Positions 1-5,075 of a DNA stretch of 8,981 nucleotides are shown here, one piece after another; within the stretch, counting starts at the first letter, position 1; the number at the start of each line of letters is the position of its first letter. The notes beneath the pieces are model-generated. The model was not told the origin of the DNA, made no database searches, and saw only the letters and a program-made list of their open reading frames with translations. The DNA comes from JAZDJP01 sp043803805 (GTDB taxonomy: Bacteria; Planctomycetota; JAZDJP01): contig JAZDJP010000054.1 in NCBI GenBank assembly GCA_043803805.1, positions 1 through 8,981 of the forward strand. Reading direction: 5' to 3'. The translations under genes were made by a program, and so were the position numbers.

Positions 1-1
1 T

Positions 2-83
2 TGCCGGCTCAACCGCCGCCGAAAATTCATGCGGAAAAGCCGGTGGCAATGCGCAAAATGTAGTGAAGACCTTTGAGCCGGCA
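2..83. repeat. 11-bp perfect inverted repeat, possible mobile-element end
   Basis: TGCCGGCTCAA at 2-12 is exactly complementary to TTGAGCCGGCA at 73-83, with 60 bp between the arms. The inside contains further small complementary pieces (CCGC/GCGG). Seen directly: a perfect 11-bp arm pair at the very edge of the window. Inference: this may be the terminal or subterminal repeat of an insertion sequence extending to the left, or a small folded intergenic element. No transposase fragment can be proved within the window. Confidence 0.45.
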
Positions 84-260
84 GGATTGAAAAATCAACG
101 TTTCTCAACTCCAAAAACCGCGAATCAGCGAAGTCGGGTTAAGAGGCGAGAAATTATCATCTCGAAATATGGGAGAGGTTTTGCCTTGTGTTAAAAGAAT
201 CCTCAAGGATACGTTCGGGGTTGAATCGCCTCCAAACCCAACGATGCCGAAAGGAAATGA

Positions 261-302
261 CCCTCCCGCTACCCCGCCTCGCGGGCCGAGCGGAACGGAG
301 GG
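261..302. repeat. GC-rich compound hairpin
   Basis: The outer arms CCCTCC (261-266) and GGAGGG (297-302) pair. CGCT (267-270) pairs with AGCG (289-292), leaving a 4-nt bulge on one side. Inside, CCCGC (273-277) pairs with GCGGG (281-285) around a 3-nt loop. There is no T-run on either side, so a classical intrinsic terminator is not supported. It could be a processing or attenuation structure for the minus-strand operon, or part of a repeated intergenic element. The 10-bp palindrome GTGACGTCAC (302-311) abuts it. Confidence 0.35.
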
Positions 303-348
303 TGACGTCACGTTGCCACCGCATGACTCACGGGAGGCGAAGTGATGG

Positions 349-362
349 CTATTCTGGGGACA
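349..362 (-). repeat. Dispersed repeat copy A (TGTCCCC-type)
   Basis: Read on the minus strand this is TGTCCCCAGAATAG. It matches TGTCCCCGGAATAG at 4960-4973 (plus strand) at 13 of 14 positions. The two copies sit in separate intergenic gaps about 4.6 kb apart in opposite orientation. This suggests a short dispersed intergenic repeat family, perhaps REP-like; that assignment is inference. Confidence 0.45.
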
Positions 363-449
363 TAATACTTAATTCAAGTTCCGGAAACATGAAATTGTCC
401 TGACCCGCGAACCTTACCATTTTCTTCACGAACGCCCCGCCCCCGCGCG

Positions 450-1217
450 TCAGGCCTCCCGCCGCACCGCCGCGACCGAGAAGCAATTTCCCCCGACACG
501 CTCCGTCGTGATGGCGAAGCCGGCCGATACGAGAAGCCGCCGCACGTCCTCCCGGTGGAACGGGGAAACGAGGATCCCCTTCCGGATGCCCCAGGCGTTG
601 ACAACCCCGGCCACCCGGCGCCGGAGCCATCCCCCGCGCGGATGGAGAAGCACGTTCATGGCCAGCGTCCCGCCCGGCGCGAGCACCCGGCGGATCTCCC
701 GGAGCGCCCCCGCCGGGTCGGCGAAGCAATGGAACGCATTGGCGATGTTCACGGACTCGAACGCCCCGTCCGGCTCCGGGAGCGCCGTCACGTCCCCCCG
801 GTAGAGCCGGATCCGGGGATTCCCGGCGAAATACCGCTCGGCGCCCGAGAGCATCATGTCGGAATAGTCCATCCCGGTGATCTCGGCCTTCGGCCGTCCG
901 AGAAGCGCGCGGACCCAAAGGGTCATCCGGAGAAGCGTCCCGGTGCCGACCGCGACCTCGAGGTGTTTCGCGCGGATGTTCCGTCCGAAGAACCGGATCT
1001 GGGACCAGAGCGTCGCCTGGTAGGTGGTGGTCAGGATGAAGCACCCGCGCAAATCGTACCACCACGGCGCGGAGGAATACGCCTTCGCGATTTTTTCCAA
1101 ATCCAGCGGCTTGGGCGCCGCCGCGGGCGCGGGACGCGCCACGCCGGCATCCCCCGCGACTCGCCAGCGCCGCATCCGGTTTTTCGCCGTCGTGGAGTTC
1201 GTGATGATTCCGTTCAT
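450..1217 (-). CDS. Class I SAM-dependent methyltransferase
   Basis: This 255-aa protein is a cytoplasmic S-adenosylmethionine-dependent methyltransferase of the UbiE/Methyltransf_11 type. The SAM-binding motif I is LEVAVGTGTL (about residues 86-95). The acidic post-I strand is TGMDYS with Asp117, and a GDV segment at 141-143 is followed by the motif II region (about 155-165, NIANAFHCF). Motif III with APGGTL lies near 180-185. An N-terminal stretch (about 43-65, AYSSAPWWYDLRGCF) is typical of methyltransferases that act on lipid-like or quinone-like substrates, but the substrate cannot be read from sequence. The start is well supported by AAGGAGG five bases upstream of the ATG. The gene lies 42 bp downstream of the FeeM-like synthase gene on the same strand with no terminator between, so the two are almost certainly co-transcribed. 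Inference: it may methylate the acyl-amino-acid product or a precursor. Residues 1-40 look like a flexible basic/Ala-Pro-rich tail. Confidence 0.88.
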   Translation of the reverse strand: MNGIITNSTTAKNRMRRWRVAGDAGVARPAPAAAPKPLDLEKIAKAYSSAPWWYDLRGCFILTTTYQATLWSQIRFFGRNIRAKHLEVAVGTGTLLRMTLWVRALLGRPKAEITGMDYSDMMLSGAERYFAGNPRIRLYRGDVTALPEPDGAFESVNIANAFHCFADPAGALREIRRVLAPGGTLAMNVLLHPRGGWLRRRVAGVVNAWGIRKGILVSPFHREDVRRLLVSAGFAITTERVGGNCFSVAAVRREA

Positions 1218-1222
1218 GACCG

Positions 1223-1229
1223 CCTCCTT
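1223..1229 (-). promoter_or_regulatory. Ribosome binding site of the methyltransferase gene
   Basis: AAGGAGG on the minus strand, five bases before the ATG at 1217. It is a near-perfect Shine-Dalgarno sequence and fixes that start codon. The 42-bp gap to the upstream gene contains no recognisable terminator or promoter, supporting one transcript. Confidence 0.8.
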
Positions 1230-1259
1230 GTTTTCATGTGGCCGCCGATGATGCGAACG

Positions 1260-2366
1260 TCACGCGTGAATCAGTTCCTCCCGTCGCGCCTCCGCGGGGG
1301 ATTTCGCCTCCCGGACCACCCGTTGCGTTTCCGGCGCCGGTGCCGCCCCGAGCAATCCCTCGAGCAGGGAGGTCCGGACCTCCAACGCCTTCACCAATCC
1401 CGCAAGCGCGTCCATGGTCACGCCCTCCGTGTGATGTTCCGCCTCCCGGCCGCGAATCGTCTCCGCCATGACGGGGGAACGGGGATGTCCCGCTCCGCGG
1501 TTAGCCCGCCCGGGGAAAACGCGATCCGGCGTGTCCGGATAAAATTTCCGCAGGTACTGGCGGGCCACGGGATCGGCGTCCGCCAGGAGATTCGTCTTTT
1601 CAACGAAGAAATACCGGAAATCCTCCGCAACAAGAGGCCGCCGCCCTTCGGCGATCCACGCGACGGTCCGGGCGTCGTCCTCCCGGACGAACGCGTCGTG
1701 AAGGTTCCGGGACCCGGACCGGTTCGCGTAGCGCGCGAAATACCGCGCCTGGGCCGTCGTGAGATCGAGGCGCATCGGCACCCCCGGCGTCCCTTCCACG
1801 GAGTCGTACGCCGCCGGCCCGCCGATCGGCGCAAACAGCAGGGTGTTCTCATAGAACCGCGCATGGTGGGGACGCGCCGACGCGACAATGTCGGTCGCGC
1901 CCAGAATCCACCGGGCCGTGAGGTAGGCCAGACGGAAAAGATCCAGAAGCGCCGGGATCCCCGCCCGGGCCCCGCCGGGGAGATCGTCCACGTCCACCGC
2001 GAGTTTCGTCATCTCGCAAAAGACCCGCCCCTCCCGCCGCAATTTCTCGAACGCCGCCGCGCACACCTCTCCCGAAGGCAACCCGAGCGGGCTGTCCGGA
2101 ACCAGCGTCAGCGTCGCCACGCACCGCCCGTCGTGCCGGACGAGGAACGTCGTCGCCTCCGGATGGGCGTCGGCGGGCAGGATCCGCATTTTCGCGGAAT
2201 TCGACTTCTCCATCCCCCTGGCCCGGTACATCCGGTGGACCAGCCCCCAGGCCTCCTCCCGCAGCGCCCGGGTGTTGGCGACGTGCAGTGTCATCCCGGC
2301 GGCGGCGGCGCAATCCGCCGGCATCGCGTTCCCGACGATTTTCAGGACTTCGGTCAGGCGCGTCAT
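1260..2366 (-). CDS. FeeM-like N-acyl amino acid synthase (acyltransferase)
   Basis: This 368-aa protein resembles the FeeM/NasR group of long-chain N-acyl amino acid synthases, GNAT-fold enzymes related to LuxI-type autoinducer synthases. Characterised members transfer a fatty acyl chain from acyl carrier protein to an amino acid such as tyrosine. Family-like features in order are an N-terminal helix region with ALREEAWGLVHRMY (about 34-47), a strand and turn reading CVATLTLVPDSPLGLPSGE (82-100), a RREGRVFCEMTKLAVD segment (110-125, Glu118), and ASARPHHARFYENTLLFAPIGG (162-183). A closing GTPGVPMRLDL strand lies at 192-202. The ARPHHARFY block is the most diagnostic. Residues from about 220 to 368 extend beyond the core, are helical and charged, and have no function I recognise. 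The ATG at 2366 is preceded by AAGGAGGAG. It is the first gene of an operon with the methyltransferase and is preceded by a sigma-54 promoter. Acyl chain, amino acid and product are unknown. Alternative: one of the related acyltransferases associated with exosortase/PEP-CTERM loci, though nothing of that kind is visible here. Confidence 0.78.
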   Translation of the reverse strand: MTRLTEVLKIVGNAMPADCAAAAGMTLHVANTRALREEAWGLVHRMYRARGMEKSNSAKMRILPADAHPEATTFLVRHDGRCVATLTLVPDSPLGLPSGEVCAAAFEKLRREGRVFCEMTKLAVDVDDLPGGARAGIPALLDLFRLAYLTARWILGATDIVASARPHHARFYENTLLFAPIGGPAAYDSVEGTPGVPMRLDLTTAQARYFARYANRSGSRNLHDAFVREDDARTVAWIAEGRRPLVAEDFRYFFVEKTNLLADADPVARQYLRKFYPDTPDRVFPGRANRGAGHPRSPVMAETIRGREAEHHTEGVTMDALAGLVKALEVRTSLLEGLLGAAPAPETQRVVREAKSPAEARREELIHA

Positions 2367-2368
2367 GA

Positions 2369-2377
2369 CTCCTCCTT
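2369..2377 (-). promoter_or_regulatory. Ribosome binding site of the FeeM-like gene
   Basis: AAGGAGGAG on the minus strand, immediately upstream of the ATG at 2366. This strong Shine-Dalgarno site decides the start and lies inside the predicted 26-nt leader that begins near 2392. Confidence 0.8.
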
Positions 2378-2401
2378 TTCCAGCGTTCTCGATGGAGTAG
2401 A

Positions 2402-2418
2402 TAGCAAGGAGGATGCCG
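2402..2418 (-). promoter_or_regulatory. Sigma-54 (-24/-12) promoter of the FeeM-like operon
   Basis: Read on the minus strand the site is CGGCATCCTCCTTGCTA. It has the invariant GG and GC dinucleotides separated by exactly ten bases, a GGCA -24 element and a TTGCT -12 element, close to the consensus TGGCAC-N5-TTGCW; the T before GG is replaced by C. Predicted transcription starts near 2392, giving a leader of about 26 nt that contains the ribosome binding site. A sigma-54 activator gene is divergent immediately upstream, which makes the call much more likely than a chance match. Confidence 0.72.
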
Positions 2419-2492
2419 ATTACCTCTCGATTCGTAACTCAAACGGGATAAACATATTATGACTTTGGCGCAAAACTGCCTTGGACATAATT

Positions 2493-2540
2493 CAATTGAT
2501 TTACAATTATCTGACAATACAATGGCAATTATAAGACAAC
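2493..2540. promoter_or_regulatory. 11-bp phased CAATTA-type repeats, candidate activator binding sites
   Basis: CAAT begins at 2493, 2504, 2515 and 2526, and CAAC at 2537, so five units start exactly 11 bp apart. The best pair, at 2504-2517 and 2526-2539, agrees at 12 of 14 positions (CAATTATCTGACAA versus CAATTATAAGACAA), two helical turns apart. ATAATT (2487-2492) and AATTAT (2505-2510) also form an inverted pair. The block lies about 100-150 bp upstream of the predicted sigma-54 transcription start of the minus-strand operon, a usual enhancer distance. It also overlaps the likely promoter and leader of the plus-strand activator gene, so binding there could both activate the operon and control the activator itself. 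That the neighbouring activator binds here is inference. Confidence 0.5.
2496..2523 (+). promoter_or_regulatory. Possible housekeeping promoter of the activator gene
   Basis: TTGATT (2496-2501) and TACAAT (2518-2523) are separated by 16 bp and resemble -35 and -10 boxes. Transcription would start near 2530, leaving a leader of about 15 nt. TATAAG at 2530-2535 is an alternative -10 that would give an almost leaderless message. The AT-rich context makes chance matches likely, so confidence is low. Confidence 0.3.
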
Positions 2541-2544
2541 TACA

Positions 2545-4929
2545 ATGCCAACACCCCGAACTCCACCAAACTCCCGGGAATCCTCCCCTCACCCGTTGGT
2601 GACCGCTTTTCTCCGCAACCCGGGGAAGCTGGGGGATCTCGCGCGCACGCTCCCGGAACCCCGGGACCCCGTGGTCCAGGCCATCGCGATGTTGGGAGAT
2701 GTCCGGGATGATCCCCGCACCTGCGACGATGCCATGAATCTCGTCCGGGCGCTTGACCTCAGCCGGTGCGATCCGGATCTGCATCTTCTCCTCCTCGAAA
2801 TCTGGGCGGAAGCCGCCAACAATCATGGACGATATGACGAGGTCCAGGCCCTCACCCGGCGCGCCCGGACCCTCGTAACGCCCCGCACCCCGCCGGAAAT
2901 CCGGGCGCTCCAGCTCCAGATGGAGGCGTACCTGATCAATGTCGGTGGGAACGTGGCCCGGCGGGAGACCATCCTCCGGGAGATGCTCGCGGTGATCCCC
3001 CGCGACTCGCCCCGCCGCCCGATCACGCGGATCGGTTACGCGTGGTCCTTCGCCCCCCAGGGCCTTCTGGCCGGGATCCCCGCCGTCATCGCCGAGATCG
3101 GCGCGGATCCGGAGTACGCCGATCTCCTGCGGTGGATCACGATGGTGAACGCGGTGGAAACCGGCCAGGCGGCCGCCGCGCGCGACATCATCGCGGGAAT
3201 GCCCCTCCCCGTGGATCCGGTCTGGGCCAGCGGACGTCTGGCCCGCCATCGCGGCGAATTCCGGTGGCTGCGGGCCGCCATCGCCATGATGGAGGGGGAC
3301 GCGTCTCTCGCACGGGCCTACCGGGAAATCGGATTCGACGACCCGCGGATGGACGATTACGCGGGCCCCGAGCCGCAACCGGACAAGATTCCCCCATTCA
3401 TCCGGGTCTGGCATCACCTGCTCGAGCGGCGCCCCGAGGAAGCCCTGGCGCTCGCACGGGAGAGCGCCGCCGAGGGCGGGGAGGCGTATTTTCGGCAACC
3501 GGGGATCACGCATCTGAACCTGGTCCGCGCGGAACTCGCCTCCGGACACCTCGAGGCCGCGCGCCACGCCATCGGGAAGCGCCGGGAAATCGGCAACATC
3601 CACTACCTCGACGATCTCTTCCTGGCGCGGATCGAACTCCTGGACGGAAACCGCGCCGCCGCCGCCCGCCACATCACCGCGGTCACGGCCGCCTGTGACC
3701 GATACCGGGCGCGGGGACGCCTCGATTTTGAAGTTCGCATGGCCTGCGAACTGTCACCCGGGGATTCCGCGTGGCTGGCGCGCGTGATGACAGGGACGCC
3801 CTCCGGCGTTCCCGCGGCCGCGGCCGTTCCGGAACCTCCGTCCGCCCCGGCGCGCGGGGCGGATCGGCTGATCGGCCCCAGCCGCGCCCTGGCCGACATC
3901 CGCGCCACGATCCGCCGCTACGCCCCGCTCGACGCCCCGGTGCTCATCACCGGCGAGACCGGCACGGGCAAGGAACTCGCGGCGCGGGCCATCCACGAGG
4001 AAAGCCCCCGTGCGAAAGGATCGTTTTTGGCCGTCAACTGCGGCGCCATCACCGAATCGCTTCTCGAAAGCGAACTCTTCGGCCACGAAAGGGGCGCCTT
4101 CACCGGGGCGGAGCGCGCCCACCGGGGAATCTTCGAGGAGGCCGGCGCCGGAACGGTGCTCCTCGACGAGATCGGCGACATCCCGGCCCGCCTCCAGGTG
4201 GCGTTGCTCCGGGTGCTGGAAACGAACGAGATCCGCCCGGTCGGAAGCGCCGCGATCCGCGGGATATCCTGCCGCATCGTCGCCGCCACCAACGCGAACC
4301 TCGGTGCGCTCGCCGCCGGAAACCGTTTCCGTCAGGATCTGCGTTATCGTCTTCAGCGGCTCGAAATCTATCTGCCGCCGCTGCGGGAGCGGCCCGACGA
4401 CATCCTGCCCCTCGCGCTTCATTTGCTACGGGAAGGCCGGCGGGACGGACGGCAACCGGAGATCTCCCCCGAGGTGCGGGGATGGATTCTCGGACAGGCG
4501 TGGTCCGGGAACGTCCGGGAACTGAAGAATTTCGTCGAGCGGATGCGCCTGCTGAACTCCGAGGCCTTGCGTTACGGCCCGGCGGAACTGACCGCGATCC
4601 GCGCCGCCGCGCCCCCGGCCATCGCCCCCGCCCCGGCGACCGGGGAACCGGAACCGCGGGCCGGGATTCCAGCGGACCGCGCCGCGGAGGAACACTTCCT
4701 GCGCGCGGGGAAAAGCCAATTCCGCCGGCACGAACGCCTCCGGGGCCTTTTCCGCAACCACGGGTCGCTCACCCGCCTGGAACTGGCGGTCCTTCTCGGC
4801 GTCTCCCCATTTACCGTTGGCCGCGACCTGAAACGGCTTCTCGCCGAGGGCGTCATCGAGAAGGTGACGCCGACGGCGTCGCCGAGGACGCACTACTTCA
4901 AACTGAAATCGCAGGAACGTGACTTGTGA
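2545..4929 (+). CDS. Sigma-54-dependent transcriptional activator with TPR-like sensor and winged HTH
   Basis: This 794-aa cytoplasmic activator drives open-complex formation by sigma-54 RNA polymerase. Residues 1 to about 410 form an all-helical region with TPR-like units (for example HGRYDEVQALTRRA near 94-107, GHLEAARHAIGKR near 334-346 and GNRAAAARH near 368-376), probably a sensor or protein-binding module. There is no receiver, GAF or PAS domain. A Pro/Ala-rich linker precedes the AAA+ domain (about 440-680), which has Walker A GETGTGKE (470-477), the sigma-54-contacting GAFTGA loop (517-522), Walker B VLLDEIGD (538-545), arginine-finger candidates Arg596 and Arg602, and the WSGNVREL sensor II region (653-660). 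All catalytic motifs are intact. The C-terminus (about 741-787) is a winged HTH with LTRLELAVLLGVSPFTVGRD and a following helix-wing, not the usual Fis-type HTH. The ATG at 2545 lacks a clear Shine-Dalgarno site. The gene is divergent from the sigma-54-promoter operon, its likely target. Confidence 0.93.
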   Translation: MPTPRTPPNSRESSPHPLVTAFLRNPGKLGDLARTLPEPRDPVVQAIAMLGDVRDDPRTCDDAMNLVRALDLSRCDPDLHLLLLEIWAEAANNHGRYDEVQALTRRARTLVTPRTPPEIRALQLQMEAYLINVGGNVARRETILREMLAVIPRDSPRRPITRIGYAWSFAPQGLLAGIPAVIAEIGADPEYADLLRWITMVNAVETGQAAAARDIIAGMPLPVDPVWASGRLARHRGEFRWLRAAIAMMEGDASLARAYREIGFDDPRMDDYAGPEPQPDKIPPFIRVWHHLLERRPEEALALARESAAEGGEAYFRQPGITHLNLVRAELASGHLEAARHAIGKRREIGNIHYLDDLFLARIELLDGNRAAAARHITAVTAACDRYRARGRLDFEVRMACELSPGDSAWLARVMTGTPSGVPAAAAVPEPPSAPARGADRLIGPSRALADIRATIRRYAPLDAPVLITGETGTGKELAARAIHEESPRAKGSFLAVNCGAITESLLESELFGHERGAFTGAERAHRGIFEEAGAGTVLLDEIGDIPARLQVALLRVLETNEIRPVGSAAIRGISCRIVAATNANLGALAAGNRFRQDLRYRLQRLEIYLPPLRERPDDILPLALHLLREGRRDGRQPEISPEVRGWILGQAWSGNVRELKNFVERMRLLNSEALRYGPAELTAIRAAAPPAIAPAPATGEPEPRAGIPADRAAEEHFLRAGKSQFRRHERLRGLFRNHGSLTRLELAVLLGVSPFTVGRDLKRLLAEGVIEKVTPTASPRTHYFKLKSQERDL

Positions 4930-4959
4930 TTCGTGAAACGTGGATCGATTATTGGTGAG

Positions 4960-5013
4960 TGTCCCCGGAATAGGTAGGCGGAATAGGTCCCGGAATAGGT
5001 CCCCGGAATAAAT
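4960..5013 (+). repeat. Tandem CGGAATAGGT repeats with dispersed repeat copy B
   Basis: CGGAATAGGT occurs at 4966-4975, 4979-4988 and 4991-5000, and a diverged fourth copy CGGAATAAAT at 5004-5013, with start-to-start spacing of 13, 12 and 13 bp. The block begins with TGTCCCCGGAATAG (4960-4973), which matches the inverted copy at 349-362 at 13 of 14 positions. It sits directly upstream of the promoter of the HEAT-repeat gene. It may be an intergenic repeat family, possibly REP-like, or a set of regulator sites; the presence of a copy in an unrelated gap favours the former. Confidence 0.6.
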
Positions 5014-5015
5014 TC

Positions 5016-5044
5016 TTGACTTTTGTGCGCCGTTCGGATGATAT
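5016..5044 (+). promoter_or_regulatory. Possible promoter of the HEAT-repeat gene
   Basis: TTGACT (5016-5021) is a five-of-six -35 box; TGATAT (5039-5044), 17 bp downstream, is a weak -10. Transcription would start near 5051, leaving about 25 nt before the ATG at 5076. The TTG inside this -35 box opens the longest reading frame, but a promoter here argues against its use as a start codon. Confidence 0.35.
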
Positions 5045-5075
5045 GGACTCTCCGGAAAATGGGGGGCCGTGCGTC

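Larger units (their letters stand above)
1..449. other. Non-coding region with repeats, no supported gene
   Basis: No convincing gene is seen here; the short open frames have no ribosome binding site and no family resemblance. The stretch is AT-richer than the neighbouring genes. From left to right it holds a long-range inverted repeat (2-83), a small CGAGA/TCTCG hairpin (147-164), a GC-rich compound hairpin (261-302) followed directly by the 10-bp palindrome GTGACGTCAC (302-311), and a dispersed repeat (349-362) that recurs at 4960-4973. It lies downstream of the minus-strand methyltransferase operon, so it should contain that operon's terminator, but I see no hairpin followed by a T-run. 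The mix looks like a mobile-element-prone intergenic zone. Confidence 0.6.
4930..5075. other. Intergenic gap between activator and HEAT-repeat gene
   Basis: A 146-bp non-coding gap. It holds a GATTCGTGA-like patch just after the activator stop, the four-copy CGGAATAGGT tandem repeat (4966-5013) and a candidate promoter for the next gene. No T-tailed terminator hairpin for the activator is visible. Confidence 0.6.

Noticed and set aside
7..78. Integron attC site suggested by GCTCAAC at 7-13
   Set aside because: The partner end reads TTTGAGC instead of GTTRRRY, lacking the required G next to the cleavage point, and no integrase or cassette layout is visible.
105..311. 68-codon minus-strand open frame at the left end
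   Set aside because: No RBS, no recognisable family, and it overlaps a hairpin and palindrome; best treated as non-coding.
555..2462. Long plus-strand open frame of 635 codons opposite the synthase-methyltransferase operon
   Set aside because: It is antisense to two recognisable enzymes with strong RBSs, is extremely rich in Arg, Pro and Gly, and has no family features; it is a shadow frame of GC-rich coding DNA.
2466..2480. Sigma-54-like TGGCGCAAAACTGCC on the plus strand upstream of the activator gene
   Set aside because: The GG and GC are separated by nine bases instead of ten, which is strongly disfavoured by sigma-54; the minus-strand site at 2402-2418 has correct spacing.
2490..2501. 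IHF-like site on the minus strand (AATCAA followed by TTA)
   Set aside because: The spacer is one base too long for the WATCAA-N4-TTR consensus and the region is AT-rich, so a chance match is likely.
1849..3672. Long minus-strand open frame of 607 codons
   Set aside because: It runs through the divergent control region and antisense to the activator's sensor domain; composition is typical of a shadow frame.
4960..5013. CRISPR array
   Set aside because: Units are 10 bp with 2-3 bp between them, far too short for repeats and spacers.
5016..5075. TTG start at 5016 for the HEAT-repeat protein
   Set aside because: It would put 20 polar residues before the signal sequence, has no RBS, and lies in a good -35 box; ATG 5076 is preferred.
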